From a virus: 24,136 nucleotides of DNA. The stretch spans positions 1 through 24,136 of IMG/VR virus record IMGVR_UViG_3300033978_000764; one strand, given 5' to 3'. This document shows positions 14,037 to 22,143 of this stretch, in pieces (within the stretch, counting starts at the first letter, position 1; every line of letters starts with the position of its first letter). A model generated the notes under the pieces. That model had not been told where the DNA came from. It saw only the letters and a list, made by a program, of their open reading frames with translations, and did no database searches. Position numbers and translations under genes: made by a program.

Positions 14037-17000
14037 CAGCGCATCCCCACGCTGCTTTGAATGGAGGGGTTGTTGCGGAAGTCGTTGTAGACCGCTTCGC
14101 GGCTGGCTGCAGCGGCTGCGGCTGCGGCCTGGTGCACCTGCTCCACCGTGGCGTATTCCACGCCGTTGATCACCTGCGTTTCCACCTTGAGCCGCAGCGA
14201 CCTGGAGGGGCCCATGGCGCTGGGGGGAGCGCCACCAGGCCCAGACCCTGCCATGGCGCCGCCGCTAGGGGATGACTTGAGGAAGGGAATCGGCGGCAAG
14301 CCAGACCGGCCGCCAGCACTCTGGGCGGGCCCGGCGGCCATGAAGGGGACTGGCGGCGCGCCAGACCGGCCGCCAGCACTCTGGGCGGGCCCGGCGGCCA
14401 TGAAGGGGATGCCGAGCGAATCGCCACCGTCCGCCACCTGAGCACCGCCACCTGGGGTGCGCTGGAACGGCACACCCAGCGCCTTGGTGAGGGCCCGGTT
14501 GCTGTAGACCTTTCCGCCGGCCTTGTTGAACCGCACGATCTCCGCATTCTTCTCGCCCACCAGGTAGTCGAGCCCGTACTGGATCTCCCCCCCACCTGCG
14601 AAACCGGGGGTGAAGGAAAGGTTGGGGCTGCCCAGGTTGAGCATGGGACCAGCGGCAGACCAGTCAGGCCCCCCAAAAGCTGCTGCGCTGTTGAACGCGA
14701 CATCCAGGTTGCCGAGGCCAGCGAAGCCGCTGATCAGGCTGGGGATTTTGGTGGCCAAGCTCCCCCACACGTTTGCGCTGTCGCCCACGGCAGCAGCTCC
14801 GGATGCACCGGCCGCAGACAGCAACGCCGCACCAGCGTTCATCAGCTGCAATGCAGCGCCCTGGTGGGCGCTTGCAGCGTTCGTGTGCGATGCCGCGGCC
14901 ATCTCCAGTGCTCTGCCCGGGATGTCGATCCCGGTGAACGTTTTCACGATCCCGCCCTGCAGCTGGGATAGCAGCGGGTTGAGGAGAGAGTCGAGTGTGG
15001 CCTTCATCAGCGACTGCCCCGCTTGCGCCAGCGCGCTGCTCACCGCCTGCCTCACATCACCACCAGTGAGCAGTGCCTGCACGGCGCCGGAAATAGAGCC
15101 GCTGATGCTGCCGCTCACCGCGTCGCCGGCGGAGATGGCCAGGCGGCCCTGGGGAGTCTGCATCACCTCGGCAGTGAGTTGGGCCTTTGTTCGCTCGTAG
15201 GCCAGCTGTGCTCGCTCTGCCAGCTGCTGCTCGGTGAGGTTTTCATTCTCCAGGCTGTTGGTGTTTTGGAGGTCTTTCAGGGCCTGGGTGTTGTCTTCTA
15301 TGGCCCTGACCAGCCGGGTTTCGGCAGAATCCACGTCGTTCAGGCTCTGCTGCAGCGCTTCCGCCTGGTTGGCGGTGCTGGGCGCCACAACACCCCCAAC
15401 GGCGGCAACTGTGGTGGCAACTGAGTCAGCAGGGAGGGCAGCCGCGGCCCGGGCCTGGCCCATACCGGTGAAGGGCTGCACGCCCAGCGGGATGGCTGCT
15501 CCAGGGGCCACGCCAGGGGGTGGGGCCACCGTGGAAAACGCATCTATGCGCTGGCTATGAGGCAACTGCCCTGAAGGGCGAAGGATCGAGGCTGAAGGGG
15601 CACCGACACTGGAACCAGCGGCCTGGCCCTGCACCCTCCCCGTAACGAGAAGGTCAGCGCTGCGGCGGGCGGCTGCCGTTTCTGCATTGCGCTGCAACGC
15701 CCCATTCGTTCCAGGGCTATTGATGTCAACACTGTTATGTGCGCCAAACGTGCGGCCTGAACCATCAAAACGGCCCAGCACCTGCCCTCCAACTACGTGC
15801 TGTCCGACCTTTACGATTGCGGCCATGTGGCTATAGGTAGCCTCTAGTTTGTTGCCCAGGTCGTCAATGAACTCAATTACTGTGTAGTTTCCATTGTTAC
15901 CTGCTCTGCTTATTTCGGTCACCACGCCATTGTGGTAGCTGTGCATTTCATTGTTTGGTCCTACTGGCATGTCCGCGCCGTTCTGGCCGGACGCATCTAG
16001 CCGGCCACTGATGGAGCCCGGAAGCCGTGCAACACCTCCCAGCGATGGCACGCTGCTGGCCCCTGCCAGTCGTGGGGCGATTTCATCCTTCATCTGGGTC
16101 AGCCTGAGCCGACCCAGCTCTGCCGTCAGCTGCGCGCGCTGCAGGGCGATGTCCACCTTCTGCCGCTCCATCTGCAGCTTCTGGATCCGCAGCTCGCTCT
16201 CCTCTTTCTTGTGCTGCACCTCCTGCTGTTTCTGCGCCAGCTGGTGCTCGCGGGCCATCTGCCCCTCCTTGGCGTCGAACAGCCGCTGCTGCACTTCCGC
16301 CGCTGATTCCATCCCGCTCACCCCGGCCGCGGCCGCAGCGATCTGGGCCTCGATCACCGACGCGGTGCCGCCGCCACTGCGGGCGCGGTCTTGCAGCTCC
16401 TGCACTTCCGCGAGCCGCTCGGCGGCCTGCACCGCCGCCTTCTCGCGGGTCATGGCCAGATCGGCCTGGGCCTTCTCCAGCCGGCCCTGGCGCTCGAGGA
16501 GGGTGTTCTGACGGTTGATCGCGTCGCTCTGATCTTCCAGCTCTCGCTTTTTGGCGTTCTCCTTGTTGACGATCTCGTCGAGCGTGTTCGAGATGTTTTG
16601 CTCCGCACCGCTGATCTGGGCCAGGAGCAACTGCTGCTCACGGGTGTACTGGGCTTGCTGGCCCTGGATGTCGAGCTGCTGCTCCTGGAGGCCCAGTCGC
16701 TGGGCATCCAGAGCGATGATGGTGCCCAGCTGGCCTTCGGCCTCAAAAGCCAGCTGCACCTGCCGCCGGCTGCCCTCCACCTTGGCGTTGATGCGGGTCT
16801 GCTCGGCAGCATTGATGTTGAGCAGCTCTTGGTTCTTGCCCCACTCGGCGCTGTAGAGGGGCATATTTTTCTGCGTGCGCAGCAAAGCGTCTCGTTCCTT
16901 CTGCGCACGCACCTGTTCGGCCTGAGCTTCAGCCAGCTGGATCTTGAGCTGCTCCTGCTGGATCTTGATCTGCTTTTCCTGGATAAGCATCTGCCGCTGC

Positions 17001-19030
17001 TGCAGCTCCCGTTCGGTCTGGAGAATCCCCCGCCGTTCGGCGATAGCCTCTCGTTCCTGCCTGAGCTTCAGGTCAGCCAGGCGAGCCTCTGCAGCGGCTT
17101 TGGCCTCAGGGCTTGCAGCCACCTGCGCGCCCAGCTCATAACCACGGGCCTCTAGAGCGCGGCGGGCTCCGGCAACAGAGCTCATGGCTTCCGCCACCTC
17201 CCGCTGCTTGTTCATCAGGGTGAGGCCCTGCTCCAGCGCCTTGATTTCGTTCTGGTAGGCCTTCTGCTTGATCTCTGACCATTCCTTGGAGATGTTCAAA
17301 GCCCGGATTGCTCCAGAGCCAAGCCTCTGTTCTCTGGCCTCGATCCGCTCTAGAACATCAGCTGGCAGCTTGAGGCTGCGCAGCGTTACCGGCTCGCTGA
17401 GGTTGGTTTGCCGGTTGAAGTTCTCCCTGAAGCTGAGCTGGGCTTCCTGAATTTGCTTTTCTGATGCACCGCTCGCCATCATTTGGGCGCGCATCGTAAA
17501 CAAACGGAAGTTCAGAACGCTTTGCGCCCACTTCTTGTTCCAGTTGTCGATTGCTTTGCCGGCGCCTTCCGCGCCTGCTATGAGGTTGTCAAAGAATGTG
17601 TTAACGCCATCGGCATCTGCATCGGCACTGGCATTAAACAGTGCCTTGATTGGGGTGATTGTTCCACCGATTAGATTCGCGAGATTTTCAAATTGTTTGG
17701 CAATCAGTTCAACAAACCTTGCAATCGTTACAAGAACAGGCTGCAGCACAAAACCCAGCACTGCGGTTGCCACGCCTACTACATCCATGATCACCCGACC
17801 CACCGATGAAGCGATAGCACCTATAGATGTGAGAACTGAAATAACGGGGCCAAACACCTTGATAATTGGCCCAACAGCCTCGGCGATGCTCTTGAAGAAC
17901 CCACTAAAGCTGCTCTGCAGATTCTTGAAGGTGACCCCGATCGTTTGCAGCATCCTTGCCGTGTCGCGCTCCAGCGGCTGGCCAGCCTCAGATTGAATTG
18001 CCTGATTGGTTTCTTCAAAGTTGCTCAATACGTTTTCCATGCTTAGCGACAGCACCTTTTGGCCCTCGTAAAGTTTCTCCAGCCTCTGCATTAGGAAGTC
18101 GCTGAACGTCCCCTTGGCCTGTTGCTGGCGCACGTCCTCGTTGGAGATGCCTAGCTTTTGGGCCAGCATCGCGTCAGGGCCAATATTTCCCGTCATCAGG
18201 GCATTCACCTCCTGCCGCAGTTGGAAGGCAGGAATGCCAAGCGTGTTCATCCCGGCGGCTATCCTGGTGGCCAACTTGGCGGAATTTTCCAGCGTGCCCT
18301 TTTCGCCTAGAGCGCCGATGTTCTGGAGGATGATGTTGAAGCCGTCGTAGATTTCGCTGGCGGTGGCGCCGCTGATGTTGGCCACCTCTTTCTGGATGCC
18401 CTGGTATTCCTTCAAGATCGCGCCGCGCACGATCTGCATCTGGCGGGCAGTACCCTCCACCAGCTTCCCGTCTGGCCCGAGGATCGCAAAGCTCTGCGCC
18501 GCAAAGATCCCGGCCTCCGCCACCTGCTTGTTGAGCCGGCCGGCCTCGGCCGAAAGTTGCTGCAAAGGGCCCAGCACGGCGTTAACTGCCCCCTGCAGCC
18601 CCCCGAAGATGGCCTGCAAACCCGTGGCCGCCAGGCCGAGCTGGCCCAGGATCGGTATCGCCTTCCCGGCCATCCCAAGCATTCCGGCCAGGCCATTGGT
18701 GGCGCCACCAAAGCCACCGCTGCCGCCAGCTGCTGCCGCCGCCTGGCCGGCGCCGCGCAGCTGCTGCGAAAGCATCGTGAACGCCTCGCCATCGCCCTGC
18801 ACGCCGCGGCGCAAGGCCTCCATGGTCGCGGCCAGCCCTTGATAGCCGCGCTGCGTTTCCGGTGGCGGCGGCGGGATGTTGGGGGCCGGGATTTTGGTGC
18901 CCCGCTTTTCCATGTCGGCGATCACCGCCCGCATGCGCGCCAGGTCGCGCTCCAGCGGCTGCATGTCGCCGCGTAGGGTCAGCGTGGCTGTGCCCAGGCT
19001 GTATTCGCCGCCGCCGCCGCTCTGGGTCAA
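14036..19030 (-). CDS. Tape measure protein
   Basis: This 1664-aa protein sets tail length and occupies the tube lumen. The N-terminus (SLGTATLTLRGDM...LARM) is typical. Hydrophobic segments lie at about 383-445. Long charged coiled coils run from about 584 to 985. A degenerate M23-like domain lies at about 1020-1110, more hydrophobic helices follow, and the end has FAGGGEIQYGLDYLVGE (about 1474-1490), a common tape measure signature. A 20-residue repeat lies at about 1540-1580. The TTG start at 19030 is the first usable start after an in-frame stop, with AGGGA nine bases upstream; Met23 is an alternative. At about 0.15 nm per helical residue the tail could reach around 200 nm or more. It follows the chaperone genes as expected. 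Confidence 0.95.
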   Translation of the reverse strand: MTQSGGGGEYSLGTATLTLRGDMQPLERDLARMRAVIADMEKRGTKIPAPNIPPPPPETQRGYQGLAATMEALRRGVQGDGEAFTMLSQQLRGAGQAAAAAGGSGGFGGATNGLAGMLGMAGKAIPILGQLGLAATGLQAIFGGLQGAVNAVLGPLQQLSAEAGRLNKQVAEAGIFAAQSFAILGPDGKLVEGTARQMQIVRGAILKEYQGIQKEVANISGATASEIYDGFNIILQNIGALGEKGTLENSAKLATRIAAGMNTLGIPAFQLRQEVNALMTGNIGPDAMLAQKLGISNEDVRQQQAKGTFSDFLMQRLEKLYEGQKVLSLSMENVLSNFEETNQAIQSEAGQPLERDTARMLQTIGVTFKNLQSSFSGFFKSIAEAVGPIIKVFGPVISVLTSIGAIASSVGRVIMDVVGVATAVLGFVLQPVLVTIARFVELIAKQFENLANLIGGTITPIKALFNASADADADGVNTFFDNLIAGAEGAGKAIDNWNKKWAQSVLNFRLFTMRAQMMASGASEKQIQEAQLSFRENFNRQTNLSEPVTLRSLKLPADVLERIEAREQRLGSGAIRALNISKEWSEIKQKAYQNEIKALEQGLTLMNKQREVAEAMSSVAGARRALEARGYELGAQVAASPEAKAAAEARLADLKLRQEREAIAERRGILQTERELQQRQMLIQEKQIKIQQEQLKIQLAEAQAEQVRAQKERDALLRTQKNMPLYSAEWGKNQELLNINAAEQTRINAKVEGSRRQVQLAFEAEGQLGTIIALDAQRLGLQEQQLDIQGQQAQYTREQQLLLAQISGAEQNISNTLDEIVNKENAKKRELEDQSDAINRQNTLLERQGRLEKAQADLAMTREKAAVQAAERLAEVQELQDRARSGGGTASVIEAQIAAAAAGVSGMESAAEVQQRLFDAKEGQMAREHQLAQKQQEVQHKKEESELRIQKLQMERQKVDIALQRAQLTAELGRLRLTQMKDEIAPRLAGASSVPSLGGVARLPGSISGRLDASGQNGADMPVGPNNEMHSYHNGVVTEISRAGNNGNYTVIEFIDDLGNKLEATYSHMAAIVKVGQHVVGGQVLGRFDGSGRTFGAHNSVDINSPGTNGALQRNAETAAARRSADLLVTGRVQGQAAGSSVGAPSASILRPSGQLPHSQRIDAFSTVAPPPGVAPGAAIPLGVQPFTGMGQARAAAALPADSVATTVAAVGGVVAPSTANQAEALQQSLNDVDSAETRLVRAIEDNTQALKDLQNTNSLENENLTEQQLAERAQLAYERTKAQLTAEVMQTPQGRLAISAGDAVSGSISGSISGAVQALLTGGDVRQAVSSALAQAGQSLMKATLDSLLNPLLSQLQGGIVKTFTGIDIPGRALEMAAASHTNAASAHQGAALQLMNAGAALLSAAGASGAAAVGDSANVWGSLATKIPSLISGFAGLGNLDVAFNSAAAFGGPDWSAAGPMLNLGSPNLSFTPGFAGGGEIQYGLDYLVGEKNAEIVRFNKAGGKVYSNRALTKALGVPFQRTPGGGAQVADGGDSLGIPFMAAGPAQSAGGRSGAPPVPFMAAGPAQSAGGRSGLPPIPFLKSSPSGGAMAGSGPGGAPPSAMGPSRSLRLKVETQVINGVEYATVEQVHQAAAAAAAASREAVYNDFRNNPSIQSSVGMR
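14301..14409. repeat. Tandem 60-bp repeat near the tape measure C-terminus
   Basis: A 49-bp string at 14301-14349 is repeated without mismatch at 14361-14409, a 60-bp period. A weaker partial copy may extend to 14281. The period is in frame and encodes two copies of a 20-residue unit of the type PFMAAGPAQSAGGRSG. Exactness implies recent duplication or conversion. Confidence 0.9.
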
Positions 19031-19072
19031 ACCCGTTCATCCCTGCTTGGGGTCAGTCTGGCGCCGGGCTAG

Positions 19073-20109
19073 TCAGTAGCCAGAGCGCTGCAGCTCTTCG
19101 TGGGCCACCACCAGCACCCGTGGCGGCATCTGGTTGTTGCTGAGCAGCCAGCGGATCGTGGCGGCCGTCGCCTGGGTGATGCGAGCGTTCTTGCCCGGGG
19201 CGTCGGAGATCTTGAACGGCAGGAACTGATCCTCGCTGCGGCCCTTGTTGCCCAGGCCCGGGAAGGCAGCAATCTCAACCATCGAGGCCAACCGCGCCAT
19301 GGTGGTGCTCAGCTCGTTGGTCCGTTTGGCCCGTTCCTTCAGGGCCCAGGCGTAGGCCTTGAGCACCGCATCCACCGGCTGGTACGCGAAGCGCTCGGCA
19401 TGCCAGCGGGGGTCCTGCGTCAGCCCGCTGGTGAGGATCAGCTGGATCTCATCCCAGTCGGTAGGGGCAGTCTTGAGGTATGCCTCTATGCGGGCGCGGT
19501 GCTCGTCGCGGCTGAGGTTTTCTTCTGGCCTCGGGGCTTCGGCGCCGTCTTCGGCGCCGGCGGCTTTCCCCCCGCCGTCATCGCCGCCTTCTCATCGATC
19601 AGGAACTGCTGCAGCTCATTGATCAGGTCAGCTGGCAGCTGACTGGTGTCGTTCTCGCTCCAGTCGCCGGGCTCCAGCTTCACCCAGTCCTGGCTGTCGG
19701 GGTCGAGGTAGTCGCCGCGGCCGATCAGCAGAGTGGTGACAAGGGCTTTCTTCTGATCGTCCATGGTGGCCTGGGACGAGAGGAAGGTGATCAGCCTCTG
19801 CGGATCACTGTTGAGCAACCCGAAGGCCTGCAGGGTGCCCTGCAGCGAATCCGGATCGTTGGGGTTGGCCACCCTTGATAGATCCTGGATCAGCTTGTCC
19901 ACCTCCTCGATGGACATGCCGGTGTCCTTGGCGATGCCATCGGCCAGGCGGTAGAAGCTGCCGAGAGAAACGCACCGCTCCCGGTCGTGCTGCTCCATCA
20001 GTTCTGCTTCGCCCTGCAGCACCTTGCCGTAGACGGCGAGGCGGAACACGCCGCCGATCACCTTGTGGCCGGTGCGGAACGACGCCAGAAGGCGACTGGC
20101 TACGGTCAT
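19073..20109 (-). CDS. Tail assembly chaperone, frameshift fusion (gpGT-like)
   Basis: This product is read as join(20109..19564, 19564..19073). A -1 shift at GGGAAAG after codon 182 leads into 163 further codons that end at TGA 19073, for 345 aa in total. The frame after the shift has no stop and reads like real protein (EENLSRDEHRARIEAYL, TDWDEIQLILTSGLTQDP). Its downstream part has only an internal GTG (19375) as a possible independent start. Lambda gpGT and its relatives are made this way; the T part binds the tail tube protein while G coats the tape measure. It lies directly upstream of the tape measure gene, the conserved place for this system. The fusion is strongly supported by sequence but not shown experimentally. 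Confidence 0.88.
19486..20109 (-). CDS. Tail assembly chaperone, unshifted product (gpG-like)
   Basis: This 207-aa protein is the zero-frame product of the chaperone gene. It is largely helical and acidic (SIEEVDKLIQDLSRVANPND near residues 66-85). The last 25 residues after the slippery site are Pro/Lys/Ala-rich and low in complexity, which suggests they are a short tail. In lambda-type systems the unshifted protein is the abundant one and coats the tape measure before tube polymerisation. The ATG overlaps the stop of the 82-aa gene (ATGA, 20109-20106), so translation is probably coupled. The assignment rests on position before the tape measure and on the frameshift signal rather than on residue identity. 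Confidence 0.85.
   Translation of the reverse strand: MTVASRLLASFRTGHKVIGGVFRLAVYGKVLQGEAELMEQHDRERCVSLGSFYRLADGIAKDTGMSIEEVDKLIQDLSRVANPNDPDSLQGTLQAFGLLNSDPQRLITFLSSQATMDDQKKALVTTLLIGRGDYLDPDSQDWVKLEPGDWSENDTSQLPADLINELQQFLIDEKAAMTAGGKPPAPKTAPKPRGQKKTSAATSTAPA
19541..19570 (-). other. Programmed -1 ribosomal frameshift signal
   Basis: The heptamer GGGAAAG lies at 19570-19564 with zero-frame codons GGA AAG, which is the correct X XXY YYZ phase and the lambda G/T heptamer. After a 5-base spacer (CCGCC, 19563-19559) comes a perfect 7-bp stem, GGCGCCG (19558-19552), loop AAGA, CGGCGCC (19547-19541). One more C-G pair can extend it. The -1 frame is open for 163 codons. All three parts of a classic signal are present. 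Confidence 0.9.
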
Positions 20110-20354
20110 GTGAGAGGCCGGATGGCCGCACGGATCTGAAAGCCAACGTAGCGCTGGCCTTGGTTCAGGACATCCTCCGGCAGGGTCAGCCAGAACTCAG
20201 CGCCGCCCTGGGGCGGGGTGACAAGCACCTCTGCATCGGTGGCGCCGGCCTCCACCACCAGCATGCCCACCATCAGCTCCGGGGCGTTGTCGGGTGCCCT
20301 GCAGTCGATCGCCACCACGTTCTGCATGGGGGTGAGCAGCAGGCGATGGAACAT
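20106..20354 (-). CDS. 82-aa hypothetical protein upstream of the tail chaperones
   Basis: This protein begins MFHRLLLTPMQN and is beta-rich (ELMVGMLVVEAG, AEVLVTP, AEFWLTLPEDVL, RYVGFQIRAAI). Its stop overlaps the chaperone start (ATGA), which argues that it is translated. Neither ATG 20354 nor the internal ATG at 20327 has a good ribosome binding site, so the exact start is uncertain. I recognise no family. Its place between the tube gene and the chaperones suggests a small tail or ring protein, or a tail-tube accessory. Confidence 0.65.
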   Translation of the reverse strand: MFHRLLLTPMQNVVAIDCRAPDNAPELMVGMLVVEAGATDAEVLVTPPQGGAEFWLTLPEDVLNQGQRYVGFQIRAAIRPLT

Positions 20355-20380
20355 GGGGCTGGAGCTGCTGCTGCCAGTGT

Positions 20381-20401
20381 GGCCCGGGTCATGCCCGGGC
20401 C
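20381..20401 (-). other. GC-rich hairpin between the KilA-N gene and the tail genes
   Basis: GGCCCGGG (20381-20388) and CCCGGGCC (20394-20401) form a perfect 8-bp stem with a 5-base loop, 17 bases after the KilA-N stop in the transcription direction. No T-run follows, so it is at best a weak terminator or an mRNA-stabilising hairpin that separates the regulator transcript from the chaperone operon. Confidence 0.5.
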
Positions 20402-20417
20402 CTGCTGCAGGTGCTGC

Positions 20418-21413
20418 TCACACTCGCATGAACAGCCAGCTGGCGCAGCCCGGTGGATAGACGCTGCATTGCTTGCCGGCGGAGAGCTTGCCGCGGCCGA
20501 TGAGGCGCCAGCCGTCGCGTTTGGCGCCGACTGAACGGGCGGCGGCCCACTTGTTGATGGTGTGGGCCTCCAGGCCGAGCAGGTGGGCCAGCTCGGGGCC
20601 GGTGATCAGATCGCCAGGCCGGTAGCCGTCGGGCTGCTGCGCAGACTGCGGAGGCATGGGCGGCCCCGGGGGCGCCTGGTGCTGGCGAGGAGGACGCGGA
20701 CCAGGGGCCGGCGCCGCCGGCGCGGGTGCGGGGGGCCGGGGCGGAGCGGCCACGGCTGCCGCCACAGCCTGGCTCCTACGACTCGGCCGCAGGGTCATGG
20801 TGGGGTGCTGGTACACGAATTCCGTCCAGTCGTTGTGGCAGGCCAACCAGAACAGTCGCAGGCTCAGGCAGTTGTGCAGCTCCGTCAGCTGCTTCCGCTG
20901 CCGCCAGAGCTGATCAGCCACAAAGTCATGCGGCTGCGCAACGGCAGGCACTCCTACCGGTTCGCCAGCTGGTCGGACCCTGACATGCAGCTCGGTGCCA
21001 ATCCGTTCGATGGCCACCATCGGCAGTGTGGGCGCCTCGGTGCGATCAGCGGCGATCCTGGGGGTGAGGCTCTCCAGGAACCAGCCGTCCATCCACACGG
21101 CGAAGGCGGGGGAAATCCAGCGGGCAAGGTCGACGGCGAGCTGGGGGTGAACCCAGGTGCCCTGCAGATGGGGAAGGCCACCCTGGATGGTCTGGATCAA
21201 ACCATCGGGGCCCGTTGTGGGGATCTGCACAACGGCTGCCAGAGCAGCGATGTAGGCCTGTGTGCGGTCTAATCGGATGTAGTCGGGCCAGCGCTTGCCG
21301 TTGGCCTTGCACATTGCCGTGGCGTTGACATAGCCGTCGGCCGGCCGGCGCTGAATCTCCACACCGTTCCAGGTGCGCGACTCCATCCCCTTGGGGGTGA
21401 GGGTGCTGTTCAT
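20418..21413 (-). CDS. KilA-N domain protein with C-terminal HTH-like domain
   Basis: This 331-aa protein runs from ATG 21413, which has GGGAG six bases upstream; a GTG at 21461 without a ribosome binding site would add 16 residues. Residues 10-125 form a KilA-N domain: DGYVNATAMCKANGKRW, then WVHPQLAVDLARWISPAF. KilA-N is a DNA-binding fold found in phages and large DNA viruses, often in regulators and antirepressors. A Pro/Ala-rich linker (about 215-270) leads to a C-terminal segment (about 275-331) with LITGPELAHLLGLEAHTINKWAAARS, a helix-turn-helix-like pattern. It sits between tail tube and tail chaperone genes, next to a divergent plus-strand gene. It probably acts as a regulator or antirepressor; the target is unknown. 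Confidence 0.85.
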   Translation of the reverse strand: MNSTLTPKGMESRTWNGVEIQRRPADGYVNATAMCKANGKRWPDYIRLDRTQAYIAALAAVVQIPTTGPDGLIQTIQGGLPHLQGTWVHPQLAVDLARWISPAFAVWMDGWFLESLTPRIAADRTEAPTLPMVAIERIGTELHVRVRPAGEPVGVPAVAQPHDFVADQLWRQRKQLTELHNCLSLRLFWLACHNDWTEFVYQHPTMTLRPSRRSQAVAAAVAAPPRPPAPAPAAPAPGPRPPRQHQAPPGPPMPPQSAQQPDGYRPGDLITGPELAHLLGLEAHTINKWAAARSVGAKRDGWRLIGRGKLSAGKQCSVYPPGCASWLFMRV

Positions 21414-21657
21414 CAATGGCTCCCGCTCGAAGCGGGCGTATGAGTTGCCCGGTGCTGCCACCAGGTTTCGCCAGAGTACAGCAGATCACTTTGTCAAGGG
21501 GTGGCGGGTGGGGCCTCCAGTACCGAGCCCGAACGGCGACTCACGGCACCGCTCCCGGCGCCCAGCCTTGCGGGGAGGGCCGACCCCACCCACCAGTGCA
21601 AGAGTACGGGAGGCGGGGCAACGCCAGCCATCCCGCGATCACCTTGCTTCGGATCCG
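21414..21657. promoter_or_regulatory. Divergent intergenic region between the KilA-N gene and the plus-strand gene
   Basis: These 244 bases separate two divergent genes and must hold their start signals if both are expressed independently. A short hairpin CCCGCT-CGA-AGCGGG (21422-21436) lies just upstream of the KilA-N start and overlaps its ribosome binding site. A minus-strand TTGACA (21497-21492) is present but lacks a good -10 at normal spacing. I find no convincing plus-strand promoter. Regulatory role is inferred from layout. Confidence 0.35.
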
Positions 21658-21930
21658 ATGCGACCACGCCGCTTCGCCTTTCTGCTCGCCGCGGCTGCCT
21701 TGGGAGTCAGCGTGCTCGCTTCAACAAGCGCAAAGTCGCAGGTAAGTACGTTTGATTGTTCAGTTTACCTGGAAAGTATTGAAGCATTTAGAAGTTGCCT
21801 AAAGTCCAATCGTATTGCGGAAGACGCAAACCGCAATATCTGTATTTCATACATTGACTTGGCTCGGAAAGCTGCTGCAAGAGGAGACAGCTCTGGTTGG
21901 AGCAGGGTCCCGACCTGGTGTCTGTACTAA
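21658..21930 (+). CDS. Small secreted cysteine-containing protein on the opposite strand (moron candidate)
   Basis: This 90-aa protein is the only plus-strand gene I support. ATG 21658 starts a clear signal peptide: MRPRR, a hydrophobic core FAFLLAAAALGVSVLA, and a small-residue region around residues 22-27. The mature part (about 62 residues) has four Cys (VSTFDC, FRSC, RNIC, PTWC), enough for two disulfides, which fits export to the periplasm or outside. From about 21740 to 21930 the DNA is visibly AT-richer than all neighbours, a sign of separate origin. The ribosome binding site is not obvious. Phage morons with this look often alter host surface or block superinfection, but I recognise no family, so function is open. 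Confidence 0.6.
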   Translation: MRPRRFAFLLAAAALGVSVLASTSAKSQVSTFDCSVYLESIEAFRSCLKSNRIAEDANRNICISYIDLARKAAARGDSSGWSRVPTWCLY

Positions 21931-21945
21931 AGCCCCTTGCGGGGC
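21926..21945 (-). terminator. Probable terminator of the 63-aa gene
   Basis: On the minus strand GCCCC-GCAA-GGGGC is followed by TTTAGT, just after the stop of the 63-aa gene. The stem is only 5 bp and the T-run is short, so the terminator is modest. It lies in the 21-base gap between convergent genes and would also separate their transcripts. Confidence 0.5.
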
Positions 21946-21951
21946 GCCCTC

Positions 21952-22143
21952 TCAGCAGGTCCACTCCTCCTCGATGGCGGCCATGTCGCGCAGGCGGTGC
22001 GCGGTGGCAAGCTGCTCATCGATGAGCTGGTCCCACTCCTCGAAGAGAACCTCGATCTCGGCGAAAATCGCGTCGACCTCCGGATCTCCCGTCGGGGGTC
22101 CGAAGATGGACTCCTTTTGAGGGGTGCGGGTGGGGTTGGTCAT
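21952..22143 (-). CDS. 63-aa acidic hypothetical protein
   Basis: ATG 22143 follows a strong ribosome binding site (GGAGG at 22152-22148). The protein is acidic and helical after residue 20 (DPEVDAIFAEIEVLFEEWD) and ends with WTC. It has no signal peptide or membrane span. It has its own leader and a downstream hairpin, so it may be a monocistronic unit between the tail tube gene and the KilA-N gene. I do not recognise it. Size and charge would suit a small inhibitor or DNA-mimic type protein, but there is no direct evidence. Confidence 0.65.
   Translation of the reverse strand: MTNPTRTPQKESIFGPPTGDPEVDAIFAEIEVLFEEWDQLIDEQLATAHRLRDMAAIEEEWTC

Noticed and set aside
19515-19530. A-rich CAGAAGAAAACC as the frameshift site of the chaperone gene
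   Set aside because: It could slip only with mismatches in the -1 direction, while GGGAAAG about 45 bases upstream is a perfect in-phase heptamer with spacer and stem.
21473-21497. Sigma-70 promoter with TTGACA before the KilA-N gene
   Set aside because: The only -10-like strings (TGTACT, TACTCT) sit 11-13 bases after TTGACA, too close for a standard promoter.
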